Assembly: GCF_027580225.2 (NCBI RefSeq)
Contig: NC_073342.2
Location: 17,291,501-17,355,500, forward strand
DNA length: 64,000 bases
Direction: 5' to 3'
Source of the DNA: Misgurnus anguillicaudatus
Taxonomy: Eukaryota; Chordata; Actinopteri; Cypriniformes; Cobitidae
Shown here: piece after piece, positions 11,741 through 23,340 of the stretch
How positions within the stretch are numbered: the stretch's first letter is position 1
How the letters are laid out: each line of letters starts with the position of its first letter
Program-made: the position numbers and the translations under genes
Notes under the pieces: generated by a model
What the model was told of the DNA's origin: nothing
What the model saw: only the letters and a program-made list of their open reading frames with translations
Database searches by the model: none

Positions 11741-12160
11741 ACACTGCAAAAAATGAGTTTCTTACTTCGTATTTTGTCTTGTTTTTAGTACAAATATATG
11801 AAAATTTTAATTCAAGATGCATTTTTTTGATGAGCAAAATGGCCTAAGAAAATAAGTTTAGTTTTTAGACAAAATATATTACATTTAAGTGAATTTGTGC
11901 ATAAAACAAGCAAAAAATCTGCCAATGGGGTAAGAACATTTTCTTGAATTTTTCTCGAATTAAGTGTTTATTTAGATTTTTTGCTTACCCCAATGGCAGA
12001 TTTTTTTTGCATGTTTTACGCACAAATTCACCAAAATTTTATCTTTTTGGTCTAAAAACTAGACTTATTTTTTTAGGTCATTTTGCTCATCAAGAAAATG
12101 CATCTTGATTCAAGAATTTTTAGATATTTGTTCTAAAAACAAGACAAAAATACTAGTGTA
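11741..12160. mobile_element. CACTGCAAAAAATGAG element, copy 2
   Basis: The left end CACTGCAAAAAATGAGTTTC is followed by the same hairpin body as copy 1 (TCTGCCAATGGGG near 11919 and CCCCAATGGCAGA near 11989). The right end is decayed (TACTAGTGTA). It lies in the same host element as copy 1. Confidence 0.75.
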
Positions 12161-12209
12161 AATCTTTAAAAAAACATCCTTATTACTGGTTTTGTGGTCT
12201 CGGATCACA

Positions 12210-12751
12210 TTTATGCATTATTGGTGATTTATAAAGGTATATTGTATCATTACTTACATTTTTTTATGTGCAAATCATTTTATGAAACAAGTATTTGCCT
12301 GTATTAATATTATATTACATTAATAATATTCATTTGTAAATACATATTTAGATTATTAAATTATTTTTGCTCTTGATTCTTAAAACATCAGTATGTTTGT
12401 GTATGTGTGTGCGTGTGCATTGGGTAAACTGGGTTTGCATGTAAATAGCCTTCAGATATCTTGTCATGGTTTGTCTTGTTGTTGCATTTGCAGGGTCTGT
12501 GTATTTAATGTGAAGGCAGCACTTACATGTATTTTGCTCCTGCAGTTTTTCGTGTGTCATTTTTTGACCCTGTGGGCCAGACCTCACACTCTTCAAATAT
12601 TTAACACACACACAAATCCGGCTATGCTGTTGCCTATAGGTGCACACGAATAATGTGCTTTGCAATGAAACCTTTAACCTCAACATGTTTTATTTATAGA
12701 ACTCAAAAATATTTTATCGGACATACAAATATGAAGAAATGTGGTATATTC
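12210..12751. other. Intergenic DNA, no feature recognised
   Basis: AT-rich, with a short GT-rich run near 12396-12420. The overlapping open frames at 12348-12686 (-) and 12393-12653 (+) show no family signature. Confidence 0.35.
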
Positions 12752-12838
12752 CTATAGCTTAATTGGTCAAGCACTGCATTAGCAACATACATACTAATAA
12801 AATGTATAGTTTAAAAGCGACTGCATAAATGTAATTGG
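12752..12838 (+). repeat. Partial tRNA-derived SINE
   Basis: 'TCCTATAGCTTAATTGGTCA' (head with A box), 'gcactgcattagcaacata', 'ataaaatgtata' and a tail 'gcgactgcataaatgtaa' follow the SINE at 24312. The B box is lost. Confidence 0.6.
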
Positions 12839-12859
12839 AGACTTTTACAGTATGTGGCC

Positions 12860-13560
12860 ATAACTGTGCCCAGTTCAGCATAATCCAAAGGTCCTTTTAC
12901 TTCCAGGTGAATATGTTGCTGATACATTACAACTGACCTTTTCATGCAGACAATCTTTTGGAAATCTGAAAGGGTATTTGTTTATCAAATCCGAGCGATG
13001 GGAAGTGAACATCCCTAGCAAACAATGTGTGGCCTTTACAAAGTCTGATTGACAGACAGGTGAATATTTATGGCTTTCTATATCCAAGTCCCTGATCCGT
13101 GTGTTTTTGCATATGGGTATGTCAAGTTGTCGTCTGATTTAATTATCCCCTCACCTTTAGGATCCAAGGTGGCAAGAGATCTAAATTTACCAGTCAGGAT
13201 GTTAGAGAGCCGTTCCACCCTTGTTAAACATCTGCTCGGGTCTTGTTCATGTGTCAGGAGTGCAGAGTCATTCAAAAGTTTTGCGAAACAATGCGGCGTA
13301 ACTCTAGATGACTCGGGGCTTATGGGCAGGCCGAGAGGTTTTTTAACAGTAGGGTTGAATTTCGGTTCAAGATTACTTGCGGACACAGGCAGTGGGGCAG
13401 GAACGGAGCTTGGATTGCTGAAAAACAAGCTTAATCGTTCCCTTCAAAGGAAATCCAAGAGCATGCACAGATGTCTAGATTTGTCTCAGAAGGTTCCTGA
13501 GTGGCGTAAATTGCGTAACTATGGTCTGAGTAAATTCAAAGCGTGAATGGTAATATATTT
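12860..13560. promoter_or_regulatory. Candidate pax6 downstream enhancer with a Pbx-Meis site
   Basis: A 700-bp repeat-free block of mixed composition flanked by transposons. It contains a perfect TGATTGACAG (13046-13055), the composite Pbx-Meis/Prep consensus, next to GACAGGTG, and a homeodomain core TTTAATTATC near 13138. The 158-aa plus-strand open frame (13070-13546) overlaps a 116-aa frame on the other strand; neither shows a known domain or codon-level sign of coding. Meis/Prep proteins are established regulators of Pax6 enhancers in mouse; the link to this block is inference. Confidence 0.45.
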
Positions 13561-13951
13561 GTCTTATTTAACTGTACTTACAATTAGATTTTACATTAAT
13601 ACATTTGAAAGATAAATAACATGGAAGATAGAGATTTTAGTCTAGTTTGTCATTAATGGGTTCATTTGCATTTATGTGCGCTAATCGTTATCTTGACTAT
13701 TAAAAAAACTCCCAGGTAAAAGTGACCTATAATACTTCAGTCATGAGTCACTCCGGCCAAAGCTTGGGAATTCCTTTGATGCTGTCCTTATGGTAAGGCC
13801 AGTTTGCTAATCCCTGTTTGAGGAAATTACGGTATTTAGGTCACAGTTTGTTACAAGATTTATTTTTTGTCACAACCAAAAAACACGTGTTCGTGGGAAT
13901 GCAGTGGTTAGATTTTCTTGTTCTTAAATCACCATTACCAGCGCTATAAAG
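13561..13951. other. Intergenic spacer
   Basis: AT-rich with several ATTA cores (13580-13690), possibly the margin of the adjacent candidate enhancer. No gene seen. Confidence 0.3.
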
Positions 13952-14746
13952 TTAAAGGACAAGTTCGGTATTTTACACTTAAAGCCCTGTTTTCAGATTG
14001 TTTATGGTGAAATAGAACGATTTGTTGAAATTTGGACATATGCGGCTGCACCGAGAATTTTCGGGTGTTTGTGTTTCACCTCCCATCTCTACAATGGCTG
14101 AATAGGTGCACGTGGAACAATCTTTCCTAAAATGCATTAAACTTTTGTTAACAAAGACGTGAAACTCACCGAGTGGTCAGGGGTGTTCACTGATATGCTC
14201 ACACAAAAATCGCTGCAAAAGATGCTTTCCAACAGGTATTTTAGTATTCATTGTTAACTTGTGGACCTATTTTCCAAACGCCTCACACCCGTATATTCTT
14301 CCGCTGAGAGCTTGAATAATAGACACCCCAGACCAGGTGGTGGCGCTAATCCGCCTTTGCCAATTGCAAGAAAAAAAACAAAGTTCCCGGCGTGGAGTAA
14401 TACCGTACCTCACAGCACATCTAATACAAGTCAATGGAGTTGGCAAAAATACGATAAAACCTGTTGAAAACCATCTTTTGCAGCGATTTTTGTGTGAGCA
14501 TATCAGTGAACACCCCTGACCACTCAGTGAGTTTCACGTCTTTGTAAACAAAAGTTTAATGCATTTTAGGAAGGATTGTTCCTGTGCACCTATAAACCCA
14601 TTGTAGAGATGGGATGTGATACAAGAAACACCCGAAAATTCTCGGGGCAGCCGCATATGTCGAAATTTCAGTCAAAACCGTTCTATTTCATCATAAACAA
14701 TCTGAAAACAGGGCTTTAAGTGTAAAATACCGAACTTGTCCTTTAA
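13952..14746. mobile_element. 795-bp foldback element at a TTAA site
   Basis: The ends TTAAAGGACAAGTTCGGTAT and ATACCGAACTTGTCCTTTAA are inverted. The arms extend about 280 bp (to about 14232 and from about 14464) with few differences, around a unique centre of about 230 bp. The TTAA ends suggest piggyBac-like targeting. Two short open frames (14261-14519) in the centre have no known domain. Confidence 0.85.
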
Positions 14747-15570
14747 CGCTGCATTTTATTAAGATGTCATCTCGTCGTTTTGATGCCAGTAATTCTTTAA
14801 TGTTGTCAATGTAGCTGTTATTTCATCATTTGGCTGTTTTAGTATGAATGAGTGTTCAGGATAGCTGAGGGTTTTTTTTAGCGAAGAGTTGGATCTTTGT
14901 CCTCTCCCACAGTTGCAGATGGGGGGTCACAGTAGAGAAAGACTGCCATGCTGCCATCGCCATGATGGGCTTTGGCTCGAAAGACTGTAGCTTGGTCCAG
15001 AAACACCCCGCTTTCTGTCTGTCTCACTGACTGGGGTGTCCCGGGACGCTCCAGAAAGAGAAGTCAGGGGTGAGGTGTGCAGTCTAGACCCCCTTTCCAT
15101 CTGCTTGATAGTGCTTGTATTTGTATTTTAGGTGCATGTTTTTAATTTAGTGTTATTTAATAACTGTGCATATATAAGTGTTTGTAATGTGTGTTTAAGC
15201 TCAGTGCCAGCTGCTGTCAATCATCCTTTCCCTTCTTTTCTGTTTAAACCTGTCCGGGGCACGCAGCTTTCAGTACTGTAATCAACTATAGGATTTGTGA
15301 ATGGAGAAGTAATGGGATTAATCACATTTATAGCAAAATATTACAGCAATCCTTTTTCTAAATATATCCCCGCCCTTCCTACACACACACACATAAAACA
15401 AGCCACGGCTCAAGGTCACTAGTTTTCCCATGCCGGCAACTGTCAGTCATGTATTGAGATATTTTAGTGTATACGAGCAGCAATTGTAACTGTCATTTTC
15501 AGAAAAAAGATGCGTTGTTTAGAGGTTTAATCTTTTTTTAGACAGTAATATATATTTGACTGATTTCATC
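14747..15570. other. Intergenic DNA with a possible regulatory block
   Basis: 14880-15080 is GC-richer and repeat-free ('gatggggggtcacagtagag', 'ccatgctgccatcgccatg') and may be conserved non-coding DNA. The rest is AT-rich, with a CA run near 15380. Confidence 0.3.
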
Positions 15571-15575
15571 ATTGC

Positions 15576-15702
15576 AGGTAGATAGAGTAACATTGTTGAC
15601 AGTATGTAACAGAACTGGCAAACATACACGGGAAACACTCACTTTCATTTCCTCTCTCTCACACAAACATACATGACTGTCAACACTGTTACTCTACCTT
15701 GG
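15576..15702. repeat. Short inverted repeat
   Basis: The arm 'aggtagatagagtaacattg' with 'ttgacagta' at 15576-15604 pairs with 'gactgtcaacactg' plus 'ttactctacctt' at 15675-15701. It could be a small MITE. No duplication was seen. Confidence 0.5.
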
Positions 15703-15736
15703 TAACAGAGTCTGACAGTAACAGAGTTGACATTAG

Positions 15737-16502
15737 CCTCTTTCATACAGTAATTCTAGTAAATTACCATGAATTTACCAGAATGAATTTACCAGTAAAT
15801 ACAAAAATGTGCTGTTCACACATGCAGTGACGTTCCGTCTTTTTACCAGTAAGACATCATTCACACATCAGTATCAAAATACCGGTAAACTCGGAGAGAA
15901 AGCGGAAGTTACCTGTGGCGCGCGGCCGGCGAGCTCCGTCCGTGTCGTATTTGTAAACGGCGGGTTATGACTTAATATCCACGGTCCGTATTTTGTTGTT
16001 TTCACATCTGTGGCAAACGGTCGCGAAGTTGCTCGTGACCAAACAACATTGCGTTAGGCGGCGTCAAACGGAACCTGCGCGTTTGCACATTAGGCTTCAC
16101 AGATGGTGTGCTAAGGACGTCGGCAATTTGGCAATTAGATGGTAAGCTGTTTCAAACAACTTTGGTGAAGAAATGTGGATGTTAACTTCAGGTGTGCTCG
16201 ACTTTTAAGCAACATGTATGTGGAAACGTCCGTAAACAGTCTGGGGGAAACCGTGTCACCTGTATAAAAAACTTTCTGATTGGCCCGCCCGATCTGTCAG
16301 CGCGGTCTGACGTCATCTAAATGCCGGTAATGCTATATTTTTCGTTCACACACAGCGCTTACCGGCAAATTACCGTTAATCTTACAACCTGTCTTACTGG
16401 TAAATTGGGAGCACTGATTTACCGGAAAGGTTCTGTTCACACATGACATGTTAACTGCAATTTACCAGTAAATTACCAGTAAAGACTGTATGTGTGAAAG
16501 GG
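15737..16502. mobile_element. Non-autonomous DNA transposon rich in TTACCGGTAA words
   Basis: The imperfect inverted ends CCTCTTTCATACAGTAATTC and ACTGTATGTGTGAAAGGG bracket about 765 bp. Both flanks repeat TTTACCAGTAAA, TACCGGTAA and TTCACACAT words. The centre is GC-rich (15900-16300) with no long open frame. Confidence 0.7.
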
Positions 16503-16611
16503 ACTATTGACTAATTCGGACAACAGGAATTCATGATTTTCAGCTGTGGAAAGGCACATGGAAAATATAATATTGTTATGGCCTGTAACATCTTGTGATT
16601 CATGACAATAT

Positions 16612-17568
16612 GAAGAGTTTGGTTCCAAAACGCAATAAATCCATTTTGACAAATTTCGGTAAAAACGTGTTTTCTATACCAAAAAAATGACAAATCCATA
16701 ACTTGATTTTCAAAGATTTATTATAAAAACAAATTAATTTTCCACAAAATGCCATAATGTTCATGACAAGTTTTTTTTCAAAATGCTATAAATCTATTCA
16801 ATCAATGTATAAATGTGCATTCATCTTTGCCATTTTATATTTATTTAGTTGAACAGTTGTACACACTGATTAAAAAAATAAACATTAATGGCATTAACCA
16901 AAACACTTACTTTGTCATATTAAGAACACTGTCATTGCTGCGGTTATACTTGACGTCGTCGCTTAACATTTTTCACAGCGATCAACTGTAAAATGTTTTG
17001 TTCCTGCTCGATTTTTGTTGACTTTGAGTAAATAAATGGAAAGTTTTTCATAAGATCCCCTGGGGTCAATGTGTTAACATGACAGAAACTTGATGCTGTC
17101 GGGAGAACAAGCACGCGTCTCCCGAGTGCCTCTCGCGTAAATTATTAGGTAACTATTATGTTGATGGCTTACCTATCTTTCCCGTCACAGAAAACCACCA
17201 CAGGTTTATCAATGCTATTAAAGTATTATTTTGTTTTTGTTTGTTTGTTGATCACGAAGTACAAAGTGGATGAGGAAAACTAGGACTCTGTGTACTCAAC
17301 TCGCCGCCATTGTTTGTTTACAATGTGTGGAATGGTGCGCTGTAATTTGTGGAGCGGATTTATTGCATTCTGTAGAAAAGGAGGAGTGGCGTTTATTGCG
17401 TTTTGGGAGAAAAGGGAGAAAAGATGACAGAATAACACAGCGGATATTGAATTCTGCGTAAAAATAAGAATTAACTTTTAAATACTGACCTGATATAATA
17501 CTGATTTTGGCAGTAACTCGTTTTTTTTCAAAAATGGTGTTTTATCGCGTTTTGGAACCAAACTCTTC
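16612..17568. mobile_element. GAAGAGTTT-terminus transposon, copy 2, inverted relative to copy 1
   Basis: The ends GAAGAGTTTGGTTCCAAAAC and GTTTTGGAACCAAACTCTTC match copy 1 at 9686. The target duplication ATAT occurs at 16608-16611 and 17569-17572. The body matches copy 1 in reverse, for example 'gcgataaacgcc' words and the region encoding the 71-aa frame, which is broken here. Confidence 0.8.
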
Positions 17569-17592
17569 ATATGTACCAAATTATTAAAATAA

Positions 17593-18142
17593 TTAAAGAG
17601 CACCTATTTCATTGCTAAAAACCGTTATTTTGTGTATTTGGTATAATACAATTTGTTCGCTTGGTTTATGGTTAAAAACAATTTTTTTTCCACATACCGT
17701 ACATTTTTGTAGCTGTCTTTCTGAAACGCACTGATTTTGTACAAAACTCATTGATCTGATAAGCTCTGTGTCCCTGATTGGCCAGCTAATCTGTACATTG
17801 TGATTGGTCAGAATACCTCTGACATCAGCTGGAAATGTGACACTCCTTAACATGTTTAAAAGATTTGGTTGCTAACAGCAGTTAACTTACAGGCTGTGAG
17901 TCCAAGCGAGAGAAATTATGATAATGTCGGTCTTGTCTACATCACCAATCCTGGGTAGTAAACTGTTGCCTACAATCCGTGTGTTTGTTGTAGTCCAAGA
18001 AAAGAGAATTACGTTGGACACGATAACTCGCGTCATCGTTTACTATGGAGTTTGTACCTTTTGCATATCGTCAACGTACTAATACACACTTACACACCAA
18101 AGGAAATGTAAAATCGTGAATCGGACGATAGGTGCTCTTTAA
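17593..18142. mobile_element. TTAAAGAGCACCTAT element at a TTAA site
   Basis: The ends TTAAAGAGCACCTAT and ATAGGTGCTCTTTAA are perfect 15-bp inverted repeats around about 520 bp without coding capacity. The TTAA ends suggest piggyBac-like targeting. Confidence 0.75.
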
Positions 18143-18427
18143 AAAGCAGGAAAAAATTTAATAAGATTTTCAGCTAAATACATTTAATTTCACATAAAGT
18201 CTTAATTGTATCACTTTCATTGTGGATATTGTCCAAGATTGTATGGCCCTAGTCACTTTATGCTTTGGTTGTATGGAAAGAAGTGTCAATAACTGTCATA
18301 ATTTTTCTTTTTGTGTCAGGTTTGGATGTAAATGAATATATTTTATTGCGTGAACCTGTTCAAATCTTTTAAAAAAAATTATTTCCAAATTTTGTACGTA
18401 TGAATTTTGTACATAAAGGTGCAATCC

Positions 18428-18826
18428 TTAAAGGAACAGTATGTAGGATTGTGGCTAAAACTGGTATTGCAATCACACAACTGGTGGCCAATACACAAAA
18501 TGACAACATAAACATCAGTTGAGGGCTGCAACTCCACTTTTTAAATGACAATATCCTGGCCAGACCACTGTTGTCAGTGATATAAGTATTTGAAAAAAAT
18601 GGTCTGGATTTTTTTCCAGACATATTTGCATTTATTTGATAAACAGTATGTCAGGAGACGACAGGGTGAAGAAAGGGGTATGGGAATAGCAAAGGTCCTT
18701 GAGCTGGGATACAAACTCGGGTCGCCGAAAGTGCGTCTTCCTCATATGTCTCAGCACTGTTCACTACACCACTACAGCTCGGACTTTATTTTTTTAACCA
18801 AAAAAAGTTACAGATTGCAGCTTTAA
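18428..18826. mobile_element. TTAAAGGAACAGTATGTAGG element
   Basis: The left end TTAAAGGAACAGTATGTAGG and right end 'cagattgcagctttaa' lie at TTAA. I recognise the termini from memory as a common fish repeat. An 18700-18790 segment with 'gggatacaaactcgggtcg' looks tRNA-like but is part of this repeat. Confidence 0.65.
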
Positions 18827-20269
18827 GCTACAGTACGTATATGACTTAGTACTGTGTATTTTACAAATCATAGTTACTGTAAATATACTTTAACAACTCA
18901 AACTCATGATCTCTTTGATAGTGTTTCTGACTGAAATCAGCTCTTTTTTCTTTTGAGTACGGTAAGCTGAAGTGTCACTTTACCCACTCAATCTGTCCAC
19001 ACGAGTGCCCGACCCAAGAGCCTCTCAATAAAGCTTAACCATTCTAGGGTTCATTAACAGAGCGACAAGTAGCAGTATTTGGTCAGGAGAGTCTGTCTCT
19101 GTAAGTGGCCATTGAGAGGAGGGGGTCCGAAGCTTCTGTGGATGTGTGAAGTGGCTATTACTCCAAATTACAAGCTTCAGTATAAAGCAGTGGCAGGCAG
19201 TGGATACACACACGCGCTCGTACAATGCAATGCTAACGCATTAATGCTCAAGTGCCAACAGCCACTTGTTTGGTCCCCTCTGAGACAGATTGATAACCCT
19301 TCTTAACACTTTCTGGATAACATTATATGGATTTACGCACAAGGCGTTTAGTGGATAACCCCCTACCAGGCAAAGAAATAGCATTGTGGTGGAACATACC
19401 ATTATTATATGGCTCATTCAATTTAATCCTTTTTTTATTTGCTTCAAATGATACTTAAGTTATGATCATAATGTGAAGAGTTTAATGTTACTATTTGGTA
19501 TTTGTATACAGCGCGAGGCAAATCTGTGAACACCATTTTCTTTTAAACCTGAAAAGAAGCAGTTTTGAGTTTTTAACTATGGAAAGATTGTGATTTTAAG
19601 TTATGAAGTATTAAAGATTCAGCCCTATTTTAATGGTCAAATCAGCAAATTTTTCACATGTTTGAACTTTCTTGTACAAAAGATCAGACATCTTTGTTTC
19701 TATTAAAGCACGCAAGATAATCTTGTTTTGATGCAAACATGCAGTATTTTTTATGTGGTCACATCATTTTAATTAAAACAGGAACTTTCCGTCAGTGCGG
19801 AAATATCGGAAAGACCCTCCCCCTTTTTTTAAATAACCAATAGCGTTTCACTTATGGCACAGTCCAGCGAAGCCGCATTTGGCTTAAGCTGCCAATTAAG
19901 CGCCACAATTGAATTAAAATAAAGTGTAATAGAGATTTAATATGAAAATGATGTTATTACAGAATAAAAACAATGACGTTAGTAATGTTTGTGTATATGC
20001 AGCAGGGTTTGTCTTTGTCTTTTACTCATCAGTGTTGTTTATATGTTTTGGCTGTGTAACCGTTTATAATATTTATTATATCTCCTCCACACTGTTTTCG
20101 GTACAGATTCACGCATGTGATTCGTTCTGGGCCCAGAGCACTCTGTGCATTGTAGTGACACTGTCGCGATATCAGACTTTATTTGCCCCAATTAAAAGCA
20201 TATTTACATAGCCTGAATCATTTCTTATCCCATAAATAGTGCACTATGTGCCATTTCAATGCTGTGTCA
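18827..20269. other. Intergenic DNA, no gene seen
   Basis: Mostly AT-rich. 18990-19330 is a more mixed, repeat-free block that could be regulatory. Open frames at 19079-19306 (+), 19025-19225 (-) and 19942-20211 (+) have no recognisable domain. Confidence 0.3.
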
Positions 20270-20487
20270 CAAGAATTCATACATATTTTACAAGTTGGCT
20301 AATTCATATTAATTCATACGACCCCATTCGTAAGTTTTTGTACGATTTGCCTTGACCCCTGTGACTCTGGGGTTAGATGCGGGGTTAGGTTTCGTTGTTG
20401 TTTTTTCATGAGAATCGTACGTTTTTGCATTATTGACTTAGCCAGCTCTTAAAATATGTACGAATTTTCGTCAGATCAGGCTGGCCA
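20270..20487. mobile_element. Inverted-repeat MITE with TACGAATT words
   Basis: 'ACATATTTTACAAGTTGGCTAA' with 'taattcatacgacc' at the left is answered by 'TTAGCCAGCTCTTAAAATATGT' at 20438-20459. The centre has 'ccccttgacccctgtgactctgggg'-like symmetry near 20350-20390. No coding capacity. Confidence 0.55.
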
Positions 20488-20820
20488 TTCTCCATGCAAT
20501 AAGTAGTAAATGTATTAATATGCGTCTCATTTCAGGTGTGGGTGATTTCAGGTGGAGATTCCACGTAATGTAGGCTGGGACGCGGGTGTCTAGAGGGCAT
20601 TTGATTGGACAGGAAATTTGATGAGAAGCTGAAAGTAGGATTACGTCATAAAAATTCTAGACTTTTTTAGCGTACGTGCCAAACTGTACGTTTTGAATGC
20701 TTATATCTTCTGTATGCAAATTTTGTTAGCGATTTGGGTTGTATTAGTTCATATATTTTTAAACCCAACAAATTTTTTACTAAAAGGAAACAAAGTTTAA
20801 TTTTGATTTTAAGGGTGACT
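20488..20820. other. Intergenic spacer
   Basis: Nothing recognised. Confidence 0.35.
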
Positions 20821-21129
20821 TTAAAGAGACGCTCCATTTTTTTTGAAAATATGCTAATTTTCCAGTTCCCCTTGAGTTAAACATTTGCTTTTTACAGTTT
20901 TGGAATACATTCAGCCGATCTCCGGGTCTGGCGGTACCACTTTTAGCATAGCTTAGCACAATCCATTGAATCAGATTAGACCATTTAGCATCATGCTCAA
21001 AAATAACCAAAGAGTTTCGATATTTTTCGTTTTTAAAACTTGACTCTTTTGGAGTTACATCGTGTACTAAGATCGACGGAAAATTAAAAGTTGCGATTTT
21101 CTAGGCCGATATGGCTAGGAACTATGTAA

Positions 21130-21274
21130 GCAATAAGGTACGAGAGGCTGTGCTGTATCGTGAATAAGTAACGGCTGAAGGGCGTTGTTAGGCACGACGC
21201 GAAGCGGAGTGCCTGCAACCCCTTCAGCCGTTACTTATTCACGATACACCACTTGCCTCAAGTACCTTATTGCT
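21130..21274. repeat. 145-bp palindrome
   Basis: GCAATAAGGTACGAG at the left is answered by GTACCTTATTGC at the right. The inner arms TATCGTGAATAAGTAACGGC and GCCGTTACTTATTCACGATA are exact. It is part of the nested transposon stack. Confidence 0.85.
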
Positions 21275-21594
21275 TTTATAAAACGGTTACCACACAATAT
21301 TAAATTAAAAAAAATATTAGTGCAACTTTCATGAAGTTAAATCAATAAAAGCATTCCTTCCGCTAGAAAAAATAGTCCCTGACTGCGAACAACAACATGA
21401 AACCTCAAATAAAAACAACAAACTGTTCTCAGACTTTGTCTCATTATATGTTTATGTGTTGCTAAGGGTGTTGCTAAGGGCGCAGTGATATTAAATAGAA
21501 CTGTTGGGTGAAGCGGTCATAGCAGTGTTTTATTGTGAATAAAGCACACCTATTGACCAATCAGAATCAAGGATTGGAACTAACCGTTTTATAA
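21275..21594. mobile_element. Short element with TTATAAAACGGTTA ends
   Basis: TTATAAAACGGTTA at 21276 and TAACCGTTTTATAA at 21581 are perfect inverted repeats around about 300 bp. It may form one unit with the adjacent palindrome. Confidence 0.6.
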
Positions 21595-22251
21595 ACTCTC
21601 ATTATGGCGCAATGATATTACACAGTGCCCGAAAATAGTCCCCTTGGTAACTTTCAGTAGCAATTAGTGTTGTTTTCATCAACGATGACGATAACGAAAT
21701 AATTTCGTTGATGCACCTTTTTTTATGACGATAACGCGATGATGACTAGCTAAAAATAGCTCTAAGGTGAAGAAACCATGACGAGACGCTTTCGAGTTTT
21801 CATTGATGAGATGGAATGAAAATGATTATAAGTCTGACGTTCACAATACATGTCATTTCTGCCTATTTTGCGTGAAATCTGTCTGTTTTTAGCTAAAAAG
21901 TATCAGCAATGCTGTCGCTTCCTATCCTTGTTTTGGCTACACCCACCACCTGGCTGCCACCATGCCGCGCACGCGCACCAGATTTCACACAACAACACAC
22001 CTACTGCTGTGGCGAGTTCGAAGGACCGTTGCGGTGACGCCAACAAACGGAAACGGCGAGATGATTTATGGACATACATATTGGAATACGGAATTCATAT
22101 TGGGAGATGACGGTAAATGTGGCCACAAACTAGAAGGGAAGAATACCACCAACCTCAAGCGGCACCTGAAGGCTCATCACGCTAATATTTTTTTAAAGGT
22201 AACTAACAACGCTGTTAACATATCATATACATTTAATTTTACTCGACAATC

Positions 22252-22352
22252 GGCTTAGGTTTGACAAGTAGATACATGTAAAACCTTAAGCTTACCTTGA
22301 AACCATGGTAAGCTTAAGGTTTTATATGTATTTACTTGTCAAACCTAAGCCC
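22252..22352. repeat. Near-perfect 45-bp-arm hairpin
   Basis: The arms 22252-22296 and 22308-22352 differ at two positions by eye, with a loop of about 11 nt. It begins GGCTTAGGTTTGACAAGTAG. It lies just after the BED-finger remnant. Confidence 0.85.
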
Positions 22353-22714
22353 ATTTACAATACTTTTTGTGGTGTAATTGCATAACAAGGCAAGGCACGC
22401 GTTTCTCAACTTTATAAGCGAGGTCTCACCGTAACACAACAAACTTAACATGAGGGTATATCAGGCTCAACTTTTTTGTTATGATACGAGCAGAAGGCAA
22501 AACGACTAAAACAACGGCAAGCCCTTAGGGACAACCTTAATGCACATTTTAATAGTATTAAATACCCGACACTTTTTAACCTAAATTAATTTGTTAAAGA
22601 CTACCTTTTTTTACTAAAATTGACCTTTTTGTGTTTTTGTCGACTAAAACTTAACTAAAACTATCAAATTTATAAATGACTAAAATGTGACTAAAACTAA
22701 AAAGCATTTTCGTC

Positions 22715-23340
22715 TTAAAGGAATAGTCTACTCATTTTTAATATTAAACTATGTTTTTACCTTAACTAAGAAGAGTTGATACATCCCTCTATCATCTGTG
22801 TGCGTGCACGTAAGCGCTGGAGCGCGCTGCAACACTTCGATAGCATTTAGCTTAGCCCCATTCTTTCAATGGTACCAACCAGAGATAAAGTTAGAAGTGA
22901 CAAAACACATCAACGTTTTTCCTACTATATTTTATGGCGTAATAGCACTTTTGGGAGTACTTCAACTCGATGCAGAGAGGGAGAAGGGGAGGGGACTTTT
23001 CAGGCGAGTCAAAGTACTCCCAAAAGTGCTATTACGCCATAAAATATAGTTCCTCTTTTAAATCCGCTTAGAAAAGCGCTACGTTTTATTTTGTACCACC
23101 AAACTTGCTCGTATAACTACTAGTCTTAAATAGGAAAAACGTTGATGTGTTTGGTCACTTCTAACTTTATCTCTGATTGGTACCATTGAAAGAATGGGGC
23201 TAAGCTAAATGCTATCGAAGTGTTGCAGCGCGCTCCAGCGCTTACGTGCACGCACACAGATGATAGAGGGATGTATCAACAATTCTTAGTTAAGGTAATA
23301 ACATAGTTTAATATTGAAAATGAGTAGACTATTCCTTTAA
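22715..23340. mobile_element. Nested foldback element at a TTAA site
   Basis: The ends TTAAAGGAATAGTCTACTCA and TGAGTAGACTATTCCTTTAA are inverted. The arms run about 210 bp (GCGCTGGAGCGCGCTGCAAC against its complement). A second, inner palindrome (GGCGTAATAGCACTTTTGGG and complement) lies at about 22934-23048. Confidence 0.85.

Larger units (their letters stand above)
9618..12209. mobile_element. CCCTGGACCACAAA element, copy 2, holding a nested transposon stack
   Basis: Left end ACCCTGGACCACAAACCC (about 9621) and right end ACTGGTTTTGTGGTCTC (about 12185). The host element's own sequence is left only at 9618-9656, 11401-11738 and 12161-12209. The rest is two CACTGCAAAAAA-type elements (9657-11400 and 11741-12160), the first of which is itself split by two later insertions. 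Confidence 0.8.

Noticed and set aside
13070..13546. 158-aa plus-strand open frame
   Set aside because: No known domain, an overlapping 116-aa frame on the other strand, and the setting of a candidate regulatory block. I keep it as non-coding, though a codon-conservation test could reopen it.
21850..22258. Possible zinc-finger gene
   Set aside because: The BED-finger half is within a transposon with inverted ends, is frameshifted, and has no further domain; called an hAT-like remnant.
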